From positions 6,510,001 to 6,574,000 of the forward strand of contig OY821751.1 of NCBI GenBank assembly GCA_963682055.1: DNA of 64,000 nt. The letters run 5' to 3'. Below are positions 23,271 to 35,875 of the stretch, one piece after another. A program made the position numbers and the translations under genes. Within the stretch, counting starts at the first letter, position 1. Each line of letters starts with the position of its first letter. Origin of the DNA: Primula veris (lineage: Eukaryota; Streptophyta; Magnoliopsida; Ericales; Primulaceae). The notes below the pieces were generated by a model that was not told the DNA's origin, ran no database searches, and saw nothing but the letters and a program-made list of their open reading frames with translations.

Positions 23271-24465
23271 GGGGAAAAAATACAATTAGTTTATTTTATT
23301 ACTTGTGTTTAACGATTTAGTTAACATACTATCACTATGTTACAATTGAGGTACTGAACTATCATAGTGTTCACAATTCAGATACCGACATTAAATTAAT
23401 TGGATGAAAATTAGTTTCATTTTTTATTTTGGTTATATTGTTTGTAATTTGTATAAATCTAACCCTTAATTTTCGAAAATGTCTCATTTTAGTATAAATT
23501 CAGAAAAATCAGGTTTTAAAAAAAAATATTAAAATATAAAAAAAAATTGAACAAACCTTTAAAAAAGTAGGAAAGCCGAAAAAACCATGAAAAAATGGTA
23601 AAAAACTAAGAAAAATATAAAAAACAAAAAAATTTCAAAAAAACCGGGAAATCGAAAAACCCAAAATCGGTAAAATAAAAAAAAAATAAACCTTAAAAAT
23701 AAAAAAATCACAAAACAATGAAAAAACGTTCAAAAAAATCAGAAACCCGTAAAAAACCCGAAAAACAGTAAAAAAATAATATTAAAAACCCAAGAAAAAT
23801 CAAAAAGTCCAAAATCACAAAAAAATAAAAAAGTTTTGACTTTCTCGCTTTTCTTGACTTTTTCAAACTTTTTTTTTTATTTTTTTGTAATTTTGGATTT
23901 TTGGAATTTTCTTGGTTTTTTAATAATTTTTTTTTAACTATTTTTTGGGTTTTTTTACGGGTTTTCGACTTTTTTGAACGTTTTTTTTAATTGTTTTGTG
24001 ATTTTTGATATTTTGATTTTTAGGATTTTTTTTTTGATTTTTTTTTTTTTTACCGATTTTGGGTTTTTTTCGGGTTCGCGGATTTTTTGAATTTTTTTTT
24101 GTTTTTTAGATTTTTCTTGGTGTTTTTACCATTTTTTTCGTGGTTTTTTCAGGTTTCCTACTTTTTTAAAGGTTTTTTTAAATTTTTTTTGGTATTTTTG
24201 TTTTTTTTAGTTTTTTTTTTAAAAAAATCTGAATTTTCTGAATTTATACTATAATGAGACATTTTCGAAAATTAAGGGTTAGATTTATACAAATTAAAAA
24301 GAATATGACCAAAATAAAAAATGAAACTAATTTTCATCAAATTAATTTAATGTCGGTACCTGAATTGTGAACATTATAATAGTTCAGTAACTCAATTATA
24401 ACAGTCATAGTATGGTACATAAATCGTTAAGCCATGTAATAAAATACACTAATCGTATTTTTTCT
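23271..24465. repeat. 1.2-kb fold-back (long inverted repeat)
   Basis: Two arms of ~590 bp mirror each other from gaaaaaataca(a/g)ttagt at the outer ends to aaaagttttgac/ttgactttttcaaac at the centre near 23850. Outer arm landmarks include ttaatttaatgtcggtacctgaattgtg and the other-strand copy near 23365-23400, and gtctcattttagtataaattcag with its partner near 24238-24265. Inner arms are A-rich on the left and T-rich on the right. A possible short flanking repeat, gtagaa, occurs at 23265-23270 and 24466-24471. No coding sequence. A transcript would form a long hairpin. Confidence 0.85.
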
Positions 24466-24471
24466 GTAGAA

Positions 24472-26170
24472 TAGGATAATGATGTTCAATAAGGTTTGAG
24501 ATTCGAAAATTCAGAAAAATAACGCAGTCATTTCTCCATTCAAAAAATAGAAACATTTTATGAGAATTGTGGTCATTATTGAAAGTTGGGCAAATCCCGC
24601 TGGAAATGCCGGCTGGGCAAGGAAAAGTGTGGGGAAAGAAAGAGTAAAGACTATATGAGGGAACTATTTAGCACCCATCCATCGACGACAAATCAATTCC
24701 TATCTCCGTCGTAAGTCCGGGATCTTCTACCTCTATTTCGTATCTCATTTATGTGCCCCCTTGGTTTATTAATTAACCTAAAATATTTATTAAAATAAGT
24801 GAAATAAATACTATAATTATAATTAGACATGTATCAATAAATTTCAACAGTTTTTTTCACACGATAAACTAAAATATTTTATATTTTAGTGTGAATTAAA
24901 CATTAAATCTAAAAAAATATGAATCAAAATTATATCCTAATATTATGAAATTTGTTTAGAATACATTATAAAATTTATAAACATACGTAGAAAAGTTGTA
25001 AAAATTTGAAAATTCAACGAAAATAACTAAGGAACATAGAAGATTTCAAGCAGTTGAAGATCCAGGCTCAAACATCATACGTAACAGAAAAGACATGTCA
25101 TGTGTACTATTAATATGCATCTACTCTGTGAAATGTTTTTTAGCACCAAGAAAGCATCAAGTTGGCCGGAATTGGTAGGTTCGCTGCAGTATCGGCAAAA
25201 CTCAATAAATTTAAGTTATGTAAATATATGGTCTCGTTTTGTATCCTATACTAACCGTTTATTGCGATTTTGTACCCTATGTTACCAACTTTTCTAATTT
25301 AGTGTATACCCTACTAGCATTCCCCGTGAGTTTTGTAACCTTCAATTATATTTTAGGATGAGAATTAGTATTTTACCGAAATACCTTTTTTTTAACTTTT
25401 AAGCATCTTTTATCACATGCAACGTTACATATTCTTTTATAACACTTATTTCATGATATTTCTAATCGTATTAAAGTTAAACTTGTAACCGGATATATAA
25501 GGCCTATATCTATATAAATAAATCACCATAACCTTTATCTTCTAGATGTAAAATTAAACCAATTTCTGATGTGGTCCAAATAATAGATAGTAGGAGAGTA
25601 ATAGGGAAGAATAATGAAACGACATAATGACCGACAATTCCCCACATAATTATTTCCATACTAATTTAATATTTTAATGTTAGTGGTAAATTATTGCCTT
25701 CTAAACTTCAACAACCATTTATATAAATTAAAAATTCCCTTCAATTTAACATCTTGCCTCACTACTGATTAGTAAAGTGATTCGACGAAATAAAAAACAC
25801 CTAAAAGAGTAAACGGCCAGCATGAATGCATGATATATACCACAAGCATATTTAAACATTAGAAAATGAAAGAAAGTGATACCCCAACTCCCACTAATTG
25901 CCAATCTCGACTTTTCTATATTCCAAATTCAATTATTGCTCACCTCATTTTCTAACTACATCACCTTAAGTCTCAACCAACTATCATTTCAACATTGTTA
26001 ATTTTTCTATATTATCACCCTTGTTTTCCGTTATCATCATCACATTACACTTTATTTATGGAACCATACATAAATTGAACTATTGTATGAAGTGTCAAAT
26101 ATAATTAACTACAGGCAATTCCTTGTTTCCAGCCTCGTTGTATATAACAGAGAGACATTTTAACATTTCT
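24472..26170. other. gene-free stretch
   Basis: No gene, RNA or clear transposon boundary is seen. The DNA is AT-rich throughout, and open frames are short and without family resemblance. Confidence 0.5.
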
Positions 26171-26173
26171 TAA

Positions 26174-26397
26174 GTGTCCGTTTGATAACATATTTTTATG
26201 GTCAAATATCAAATTTTAAAGATATGTTCTAAAAATCCGATGAAAAACTAAATTTTAAAAATCTGAAATTTTATCATTTTTCAGCCTAAAAATTTGATTT
26301 TCAAAAGCTAAAAAATCTAGTTGGCAAAACACACAAATTTTTAAAATCTAAAAATATCCAAAAATCTGCTAAAAAAAATTCTATTACCAAAGGACCC
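26174..26397. mobile_element. Tourist-like (PIF/Harbinger) MITE
   Basis: The 224-bp element has inverted ends gtgtccgtttgata and, on the other strand, gggtcctttggtaa. It is flanked by TAA at 26171-26173 and 26398-26400, the 3-bp target typical of PIF/Harbinger. The interior is A/T-rich with inverted aaatttta blocks. Non-autonomous. Confidence 0.75.
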
Positions 26398-26400
26398 TAA

Positions 26401-27115
26401 ATTAAAAAGTATATATAATCAACGTGACTCAATATAAAGTTTAATCCCTGGTACACATTTTTACTCTTAAATTTTTTATCCACCTCAACTCGGTATATAA
26501 CTTTGTCAAAAAACAGTGATGATTTATGGGGGTAGGGGCCGGAATCTACCCCATGACATCCTATTTGAGAATATGGGTTTATATCACTTAATTTTGATAT
26601 ATCCAGGTAAAAAAAGAAGTTATAAACGATATACATTAATAGAAACTTATATGACTTATCAGTAAAATTTTCATTAAGTCTAACACTTTATATATAGCAG
26701 ATGAATTAGTAAACGTGTTAAGTAAGCTCTTGAGCATCTTTAGTAGCACTTAACAAACTCTCACATGCAAAATAAATTATCGAACAATTTTCGTTGCCTC
26801 AATTACCATGGATCTTAATTTCATTGGAAACGAATATATATGGCTATACAAAACGATAACTTGTCCAATTTTTAACTTTGTATTAGGCACTGAAAATGGA
26901 ACTGAAAATTGGGAAAGTTGACATTATGGCACCGTAATCATGATCATATTGCCAATGCCACATCTGTTACATTATGTGGAAGTGTAACTACTAAAATATT
27001 CCACCAAAGCTCGGTAATAGAATTTCCTTCCCTATAAAATTCTGATAGTTTAGCATATTCCTTTCTTTTTCACAATTATTTGGAATAAATAAATAATAAC
27101 ATCGTATTTTCCCCC
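26401..27115. other. 3' flank of the NHL gene
   Basis: No gene is seen. The part nearest 27115 would hold the 3' untranslated region of the minus-strand NHL gene. Confidence 0.5.
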
Positions 27116-28555
27116 TCATATGCTAACGCTGCAGCTCTGTGCCAACTGATACTTAACGGAATTTCCAACAATAGTTCCGGTATTACGGCTACCAAAAGTG
27201 ATAAAAGCTGGGCACTTAACATAGAGGCGGTAATGGCTCGATGTAAACGCCCCAACTTTAAACCTCACGCGTCCATATATCTTGACCACTAGCTTCACTA
27301 CACCATTAGATTGGTCTTGGGCAAGGGCCAAACCGTTATAGGTTGCTACCGGGACGTTGATTCCGGAGATGAAGGGTGACCAGATGATGGATTCCTTGTG
27401 GCCCTGTTGCGTATAGTAAAATATGAATTAGAGAAATGGTATGTTCTGTTAGAAAATGAAATTATAATTATGGTAATTAAAACAGGTCTTCATTGCGCAC
27501 TTTGACATAAAAAAAGTTTGCTTTTCTAGTGAAAGGGCTAAAACTAGTGAAGAACAAAAATAATAAATCATTTTATTTTTTTATAACCTTGTATCATGAG
27601 TCAAATTAGTTTTTTTTACGAGCGATATTTTCTTGACAAGCACTTGTCAATTCAAAATCCTTTCTTAATAGCCTTACTCTGTAGTCACATAAGAAAAAGT
27701 GAACTAGGTATTATATAGTTATATACTTCTAATTAGGAAAAATGAGTATACTTTTAAATATCAAATTTCAAACTGGCTTAGACACACACACCTTAACTAT
27801 ACAATTAAATAGTTGCGGAAACACGATTGGATTGAAAGATGGACATAGATGCATATGAGAATATTTTATATTCCTTATTAGTTAACAAACGGCTATAGTG
27901 TTAAAAATGAGGTAATTTTAACTAATATACATGAGAAAATTAATCAAATTTAGTCAATATGGAGGGGTGCAGCCATTTTTTTTTAAAGCAAAATGAACCA
28001 ATTATTATTGAAACCGGAAACAAAAAGAACTACAACTTTTGAAACATTCAAGCCACACCTACGTAAATCAAAGCAAAAAAATGATCTAAATTCTATTTAT
28101 AAAAGTGAAGAAATGCAGTAAGTCTTAGCAACATCCTTCCTTTCTTTTAACTTTCTACACCTAGCTTCTTCACGATAATTGCATAAATAGATAGATACAA
28201 GCCGGGGGAATGTAAAAACCTGGTAAGTCGGGGGGATTAATGTGTACAAAGTGATCTGTTGGTCATGATAAGTGGCATAAGCGTCAAGCTTATCATAATA
28301 AATCCCAACCCTACTATTTGGGTTTCGTGACAACACCGTTATCTGAAAAGTGGTTGTCACGACGTTTGGTACCGTGGCATTAAGTACAAACATAGTGGCG
28401 TCTTGAAGTACGAACTTTGGCTTCTTAGGCTGCAGGATGGCCCATATTAGGAGAAAGACAAAGAGGATGATGAAGAGAGCTATAAGTACGAAAGCGAATA
28501 TACGACGATAAAGCCTCTTCTTCCTACTCTTGTGGTGGCTGCACTTATCGGACAT
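27116..28555 (-). CDS. NDR1/HIN1-like (LEA_2) membrane protein
   Basis: Exon 1 is complement 28220-28555 and exon 2 complement 27116-27403, with a GT-AG, phase-0 intron (taccag/gttttt donor, gcaacag/ggccac acceptor). The spliced length is 624 nt, 207 residues. A basic N-terminus (HHKSRKKRLYRR) precedes one membrane segment at about residues 19-41, then a LEA_2 domain. The domain carries the family NPN-R-V-G-I-Y-Y-D signature and W-S-P-F, D-Q-S-N-G and C-terminal KYQLAQSCSVS blocks. NHL proteins sit in the plasma membrane with the domain outside and are linked to defence and cell-wall or membrane contact. The exact role here is unknown. Length fits the ~200-220 residues usual in the family. 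Unspliced, exon 1 runs on into a false C-terminus. Confidence 0.93.
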
Positions 28556-28603
28556 GGTTTGTTTTTGGAAGGAAAAGGAGGTGGTTTGTTGTGAATGTGT
28601 ATC

Positions 28604-28611
28604 AATTTATA
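28604..28611 (-). promoter_or_regulatory. TATA box of the NHL gene
   Basis: On the minus strand cctatataaattg lies ~50 bp upstream of the start codon at 28555. That spacing implies a short (~20-25 nt) 5' leader. Confidence 0.6.
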
Positions 28612-28619
28612 TAGGATAT

Positions 28620-30953
28620 ATAATGAGTTGTGCCTTTTCTTGTTTGAAAAGGAAAAGATATATAAATGTGTTTTATATTGGTAATGGGTTGTGTGGTACC
28701 TAAGGGAGAATAGCAACTATTGAAGGCTGGCATTTTCTCTAATAATTGAGCTTTGGAGTGTTGATAAATGAAAAGGTTAATGATTAGCTTACGACTAACA
28801 ATATTTTTAATTTTCGAAAATATGTGTTGATAAAAAAAAGAGAAAATATGTGTTGTTTAATTTTCGAAAACCCGGATCATAAAACATTTTCAAATATTAG
28901 TACATATATATGCTACATGATACTACTACATGATTCTATTTCTTTTTACTATTATTTTTTTGAACTTTGATCTTGCATGATGCTACATTATATGTATCAA
29001 ATTTTAAACAAGACTTGAGAATTCGGAGTTTTGAAAATTAAGTATGCTCTTATATTAATCAATGATCCTTCCTAAAACGAAACAGGTGTAAACATGCTAC
29101 TTTTTTTTATATTGATTTTCTTAGAAGTTGATAAATTCAAGACATCAAAATTACTAGCAAACATGATAATAAAACATGACATGATTATTATATTAAATTA
29201 CATTCGAGTGCTTTTCCCTTATTATCATGATTATTAGGTGCTGATCACACATATATAGAAGCTTTTTTTCTCTGCCGACCATTTGAATGCTTGTGTAGGG
29301 TTGCAGTACATACCAAGAATTCAAATTATTATGGAATAATGCGTCTCTATCTGCTAAAAAAATATACATCTATAAGTGTATAACTAATAAGTTTAGAGAA
29401 AAGTTTAATTCTATGCATTATATTTTAAAATGATTTATGAATTGTGATAACAACGTAATAATTGCCCTTCATTCTTTTACATCAACCTTTAGTATATTGT
29501 TTCTTTTGGGGTAGGTGGTCGATTATTTGAGTTAATTATTTGGTATACAACTATAGATTAAAAATCATCAAAAGCCCACCTTTTTCTTTCTCCCTTTGCT
29601 AAGTTTCAAGTACACAACTGTAAAATTGTAGATAAAAAAAAAGTGTACATAAAAACTATGTAGAAAACTAAGAAAAGGATAAGGACTACATATATATATG
29701 CATATAACTAATTTACTTTTATTGCTGAAACATGATCTTGAAAAAACACTAAGCTGATTTAATTGGAAATTACTACATATAATCAATCTCAGTCATAGCA
29801 TCAAGGGCTAGGTTTGTATTATTTCTGTAAAAGTTCCAGTTTCTCAAAACTGAACCTAACTATTCAAGAACAATTGGAGATGCGAACGCTGTGTAGCTAT
29901 TATTCTATCGGTACATCTGCTGTGGCTAAATACATTACCGAATTTAACCACCCATTGCGACAGAAATGGTAACGCCGGGTCTGTCAATTTCTCAACATTT
30001 TTCTCGTAGTGATGACGGTATACACTACTTGATAGAACATAAAAATCAGACCTGAATATTCTATTTGGGTAATAATCAACCCACCTTATAAATGGGTATC
30101 CAACGCTTAAATGGGTCGTCTCATACTTTTTATATGAATTGAGGTTTTACTATTAAAAGACCAAACCCAATCAAAGGGGAACCCATGTCTGAAAAATCCC
30201 TGTGATGAAGACATTTGTCAATATCATAGAAGGCGCAGTTGCCTATAAATAGCCAACTACCCCTCCTAGAAAAAGACCAGAAAATCTATCCAAAAAATAT
30301 AGAGAGTAGTTAAGAAAAAAGAGAAACTAACCAAAGCATATCACTTCGAGAAATAAACCGAGAAAAGACAGCCGAGCACCGAATAAAAGGGGAGAAAGAT
30401 CAAGACGAGAGATTAAATAGTCATATCGAGCACAATTGTAAAACCGAAATACTAATCCGAGCAAATGTAATAGTCCGAACAAGGACAATAATCCGAGCAA
30501 TAATAAAGATCAGGAAGTGTCCTTTATTCACGTTTGATTTACCATTATATCATTGTTGAAAAGCCTAACGCGACCGACCAAAGTTATGGCTTTATCACTA
30601 CTGATTTAATTTAAGAAATTCCAAGCAGAATCAAAGTACTTATAGGAAAATTGGATGTTCCTGTAAATTGATATACATGCTTGTGAAGTGAGCTAATTAA
30701 TAAGTACATAATTATCATCAGTCGACCATACAGCACACCTTTAATGACTCATAATAGGGTCACCAATTATTGGTTGTTTGCTTTGAAACTTCTAAGTTCT
30801 AAGCCTGCTTTTCGTAGTTGCACGCCATGTGAAGCTTTGTATGGACAATTTGACATCCTGTTCACTTCAACTACAGGTTCATTTAGCTTCATTATTTTTG
30901 TTTTGTTTAACTCATGAATTGCAATTCAAGAAAAGAAAAAGAACATTGCAATT
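28620..30953. other. gene-free stretch with an LTR-like segment
   Basis: No gene is seen. At about 30100-30545 the sequence looks like part of an LTR. It has cctataaatagc as a TATA box at about 30242, then a 250-bp leader rich in ccgag and ccgaac words, and an aataaag polyadenylation-like motif before tgtcctttattc. I found no partner LTR or target duplication, so this is only a suspicion. Confidence 0.35.
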
Positions 30954-30958
30954 GAAAG

Positions 30959-31309
30959 TATTAGGAAATCAAGTCGAGGTAAAAGAAAAACAGAAACTCA
31001 AACCGAGCACACACACGCTTTGATAACGGAGTTCACCCAAATTGGCTACGTTTCCTGGTTGCTACACGTGACACTTAATATTATTATAATGAGAATTACA
31101 ATCGTAATCTAGCTCAACAGAAGCTATGGTTCTCTCGCAAGTAGAACTCTCTTACTTATAATATGTAAAAGATAATTTGTGTAGGTGTAATTAAAATATA
31201 AGATATTGTGGCATATAAATAGAACCATTAGTGGGTCATATTACAATTTCAGGCGATGTGTGATAATAAGAAAACATGATCAAATCTCATTTGGCTCTAC
31301 AACTCAACA
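30959..31309 (-). repeat. 3' LTR of Copia element B
   Basis: On the plus strand it starts tattaggaaatc (tg changed to ta) and ends aactcaaca. A polypurine tract (ccaagtggaaga on the minus strand) adjoins at 31310-31322. Confidence 0.92.
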
Positions 31310-31475
31310 ATCTTCCACTTGGAGTCAAATGTCGAGTGCTTCAAAAGAACTCCAATTATCCCCGACCACCGAACTCACTGTGCTCCACCGAGCAGAATGC
31401 TCCCATCGGTATCTTTGTATAATAATTATTACTCATCAGAGTTGCCCATTCTTCATGTAGCGGCGACCCTGAGCC

Positions 31476-34400
31476 TCAAGCTCGGAGTCCTACTGGGGTT
31501 GCACACAGCCTCAGTTTGTCGATTGTAACAGTCTTCGTTAGCATATCGGCGGGGTTCTTAGCGCCCTCAATCTTCTCTAGCGCGAAAATTCCATCTTCTA
31601 GAACGTCCCGGATAAAATGGTAACGAATCTGTATGTTTTTGGTGCGTGAATGGGGTTCTTAGCTAGCTGAACTGCACTTTGACTATCGCAGTGCAGAACT
31701 CCCTTGTCGGTCTTCTGACCGAACTCCTTTAAGAAACCTTGCAACCAAATCATCTTTTTGCTTGCTTCCGTCACCGCGATGTACTCAGCCTCTGTGGTCG
31801 ACAATGCAACAATCTTTTGCGACTTAGATGTCCAACTCACTGCAGTACCACCGTAGGTACAAACACATCCCGTTGTGCTCTTTCGGCTGTCCAGATCACC
31901 GGCCATGTCAGCATCCACATAGCCGTGCAAGCCTTGCGAGGTCTTTCGAAAACATAATGCCGAGCTCACGGTACCCGAGAGATATCTCAATATCCACATC
32001 ACAGCTTCCCAATGGTGCTTTCCTGGATTACTCATATAACGACTGACAACTCCCACTGCATGAGCAATGTCCGGTCTTGTACACACCATAGCGTACATCA
32101 AGCTACCAATTGCTGAATCATAGGGTATGTTCGACATAAGATCCTTTCCTTCCTCGTCTAAGGGTGATTGTTTCTTCGACAAGCTAAAGTGTGCGGCTAG
32201 CGGTGAGCCTACAGCTTTGGTATCACTCATGCTAAACCGTGCCAACACTTTCTTCACATATTCGGCTTGCGACAGAAACAAAGACCCATCCTTTCCTCGG
32301 GAAATCCCCATACCGAGGATCTGATTTGCGACACCCAAATCTTTCATCTCGAAATGTTTCGCCAACTGTTGCTTGACCTTGTTAATCTCCACAAGGCTCA
32401 ACCCGGCAAGTAACATGTCATATACGTACAAAAGTAGTATGACATACGAAGAGTTTTCGAATCTCTTCACAAAACAGCAGTGATCACTATCACTTCTTTC
32501 GAACCCGGTATCCACCATGAAACTGTCAAACTTCTTATACCACTGTCGTGGTGCTTGTTTTAGCCCGTACAAGCTCTTCCTCAGTTTGCAGACCAGTTTC
32601 TCTTTTCCCTTTTCGGCAAACCCTTCAGGTTGGAGCATGTAAATTTCTTCTTCTAGATCTCCATGGAGAAATGCAGTTTTCACATCTAACTGCTCAAGAT
32701 GAAGATTCACATTTACAACAATGCTCAACAATAGCCGAATAGTCATCATCTTTACGATTGATGAAAAGATCTCGGTGTAGTCAATTCCTGCCTTTTGCTG
32801 GAACCCTTTGACTACTAATCGTTCCTTATACCGTTTTGAGCCGTCTTGTTCCTCCTTTAGTCGGAACACCCATTTGTTGCTCAGTGCCCTTTTCTCCTTG
32901 GGCAGTTCGGCTAACTGCCAAGTCACATTCTTCTCAAGTGACTTCATCTCATCCTTCATCGCGAGCTCCCACTTGCTCGAGTCTTTCAGCTCCAGAGCTT
33001 TCTCTCTACTTTCCGGCTCGCCTGCATTATTGAACAATATGTAATGCAGAGAAGGAGAGTATCGGGCAGGGGGTCTCCTCTCGCGATGACCTCGGCCCAA
33101 TTCAGGTCGGGGAGTTTGGGGCAGCTCTTCGTCCTCTTCAGCATCTGCTGGAGGGTTGTCGAGCACCACTGGCTCATCTTCAGTGTCATTTTCCAACTCT
33201 CTTGGAAACACGTTCATGTCGACCATACCACTTTCCTCGGACGGGAGAGCATCTTCTTCCACCACTGCATTTTGTCGATCTTTGTACAAAATGCTTTCGT
33301 TGAAGATGACATCCTTACTGCGAATGATCCTCTTTGTTTGACCATCCCAGAAGCGATATCCGAACTCAGCTCCACCGTACCCCACAAAGTAACAAACTTT
33401 GGATTTCGAGTCAAGCTTGGTACGTTCATTTATGTCGACGTGAATATATGACAGACAACCGAACACTCGCAAGTGTTCATAAGAGATAGACTTTCCTATC
33501 CACTATTCTTCGGGAATTCTCCTCTTTATTGGCACTGAGGATCCGCGGTTAATGAGATAAACCACCGTGCTTACTGCATGTGCCCATAAGGCTTTGGGCA
33601 ACCCACTTTGCAGTCTCATACTCCTAGCACGCTCATTGATTGTTCGGTTCATTCGCTCGGCCATGCCATTCTGCTGTGGCGTTCTTCGGATGGTCTTCTC
33701 CATTCGAATGCCTCTTTGAGCACAAAACTCTACGAACTTCGCATCAATGTACTCTCCGCCGTTATCGGACCTCAAACATTTGAGTTTATTCCCGGTCTCT
33801 AGTTCGACCATGGCCTTCCATTCTTAAAATTTCTTAAACACCTCAGACTTGTGTTTTAAGAAATAGACCCATGTTTTCCTCGTCGAATCATCGATGAAGG
33901 TCACATAGTACTGAGATCCTCCCAGTGAGGTTACTGGAGATGGTCCCCATACGTCTAAGTGGACCAGTGCTAGCTTCTCCTCCTTGGGAGCTTTTCCACC
34001 TTTCGGGAAGCTCACTTTCTTCTGCTTCCCGAAGATGCAACCTTCACACATGTCGAGGTTGACAGACTTCAAGCCTGGAAGTTTGCTGTCCTTCGCTAAC
34101 ACCTTCATCCCCTTCTCACTCATGTGACCCAACCGTCGATGCAATAGTTCGGAGCAGTTTTGCGACGCAGCTGCCACAACTGTACACTCTTCATCAGTCT
34201 TCATGTATAGTGTACCGACCTTGCTCCCTCGAGCTATCACCATAGCTCCTCGTGAAACTTTCCAAGCTCCACAGCTAAACAAAATGGAGTGCCTTTCGGC
34301 ATCGAGTTGACCTACTGAAATCAGATTCTTGGTCAACCTCGGAACATGCCTCACTTTCGTTAGCTTCCATACCGACCCATTTGGAATGCGAATCTTCACA

Positions 34401-35434
34401 TCGCCCATTCCAACAACATCCAACGCTTCTCCGTCGGCTAGATACACTTTACCGAAATTACTCGCAGTGTAATTTTCGAATAAATCCTTCTGAGCGGTCG
34501 TGTGAAATGATGTCCCAGAGTCTAGAATCCACGAATCTATATCTCTTTGTACGGCAATCATTAAACAGTCACCTGAATCCTCGTCGCTCGCAACATTAGC
34601 CACGTGATCACGGCCGATACCCTTCTTTGGCTGTTTGCACTCATGACTGAAGTGCCCCATACCCTGGCAGTTATAGCATCGAAGATTCTTCTTACTTCGA
34701 TCGCTATCTTTACCACCTCGGCTTTGCCCTCTTCTACCTCGGGATTGTGAACGTCCTCTAACGTCCCATACCCTGGCCTTACCCCGGTCTCTTGAACCCA
34801 TGTTCAAGGCTGCTCCATCATTTGAGCATTCACCCATGTCTAATCTCCTGAGTTCCTCAGCGAGTATTTGATCTCGTATGCCGTTGTAAGTCAGTTTCTC
34901 CTTTTCAATTGAGTTGCTAACAGCAGCTCGCATGAATTTCCAACTGTTCGATAGAGATGCTAGCAGTATAAGGGCTCTCACTTCGTCTTCAAAAGTTAAC
35001 TCCACCGCATCCAACTGATTTACGGTGTCGATGAACTTGTTCACGTGACTCGCGACAGGTGTCCCCTCAGCCATGCGTAGGTTGAACAACTTACGCATGA
35101 GATGTACCTTTTTGTTCGCGGATGGTTTCTCATACATGTCGGTGAGGACCTTCATCATCCCCGTCGTCGTCGTCTCTCTTGCGACGTTGTGTGCTACACT
35201 CCTAGATAGTGTTAGGCGGATCACTCCCAACACTTGTCGGTCTAAGAGTTTTCACGCCTCCTCGGTGGTTGTGGTCGGCCTTTCCTCAAAGAGAAGTGGC
35301 TGATGCATCTTCCTCCCGTAGAGGTAGTCCTCTATTTGCATTCTCCAGAATACGAAGTCCTTCCCGTCTAACTTCTCGATCCCGTGTGCGGTTCGGTCTT
35401 CTTTCGCCATCGATCTTCCGAGCTCTGATACCAC
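31476..35434 (-). pseudogene. gag-pol of Copia element B, broken
   Basis: The single coding frame begins near 35434. Gag (LDGKDFVFWRMQIEDYL) is followed by a CCHC knuckle (CYNCQGMGHFSHEC, about 34671), protease (LDSGTS), GAG-pre-integrase and integrase (HRRLGHMS, LVHLDVWGP), reverse transcriptase and RNase H. In-frame stops lie at 35252-35254, near 33821 and near 33510, with the frame otherwise continuous across all three. A frameshift near 31640 moves the C-terminus into another frame, ending at 31476-31478. The polymerase YVDD motif reads YVYD (the changed codon is at 32420-32422), losing a catalytic aspartate. Not functional as it stands. Confidence 0.93.
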
Positions 35435-35435
35435 T
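35421..35435 (-). other. primer-binding site of Copia element B
   Basis: The minus strand reads (ag)tggtatcagagct just inside the 5' LTR, complementary to the 3' end of plant initiator tRNA-Met, the usual Copia primer. Confidence 0.85.
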
Positions 35436-35786
35436 TGTTAGGAAATCAAGTCGAGCTAAAAGAAAAACAGAAACTCAAACCGAGCACACACACGCTTTGA
35501 TAACGGAGTTCACCCAAATTGGCTACGTCTCCGGGCCGCTACACGTGGCACTTAATATTATTATAATGAGGATTACAATCGTAATCTAGCTCAACACAAG
35601 CTATGGTTCTCTCGCAACTAGAACTCTCTCACTTATAATATGTAAAAGGTAATTTGTGTAGGTGTAATTAAAATACAAGATATTGAGGCATATAAATAGA
35701 ACACTTAGTGGGTCATATTACAATTCCAGGCGATGTGGAATAATAAGAAAACATGATCAAAGCTCATTTGGTTCCACAACTCAACA
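35436..35786 (-). repeat. 5' LTR of Copia element B
   Basis: On the plus strand it starts tgttaggaaatc and ends aactcaaca. It differs from its partner by scattered substitutions only (for example tcgagctaaa versus tcgaggtaaa), with no length change. Confidence 0.92.
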
Positions 35787-35875
35787 GAAAGGCCAAAAAT
35801 AAAGTTTACCACTATGGGGGCAGTAAGCATTACATTAATGCAGCAACTCCACTCCCTTTTTACAAGTTTCACAAC

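Larger units (their letters stand above)
30959..35786 (-). mobile_element. Ty1/copia element B
   Basis: The 4828-bp element is in minus orientation. Both LTRs are 351 bp (30959-31309 and 35436-35786) and highly similar. The flanking 5-bp duplication gaaag is intact at 30954-30958 and 35787-35791. A tRNA-iMet-type primer site (tggtatcagagct) adjoins the 5' LTR. It carries gag, protease, integrase, reverse transcriptase and RNase H in Copia order. Three in-frame stops and one frameshift prevent a full polyprotein, and one catalytic RT residue is changed. A recently inactivated copy, to judge by LTR similarity. Confidence 0.95.

Noticed and set aside
31739..33451. Plus-strand frames of 64-135 codons over Copia element B
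   Set aside because: They are complementary to the real minus-strand pol sequence.
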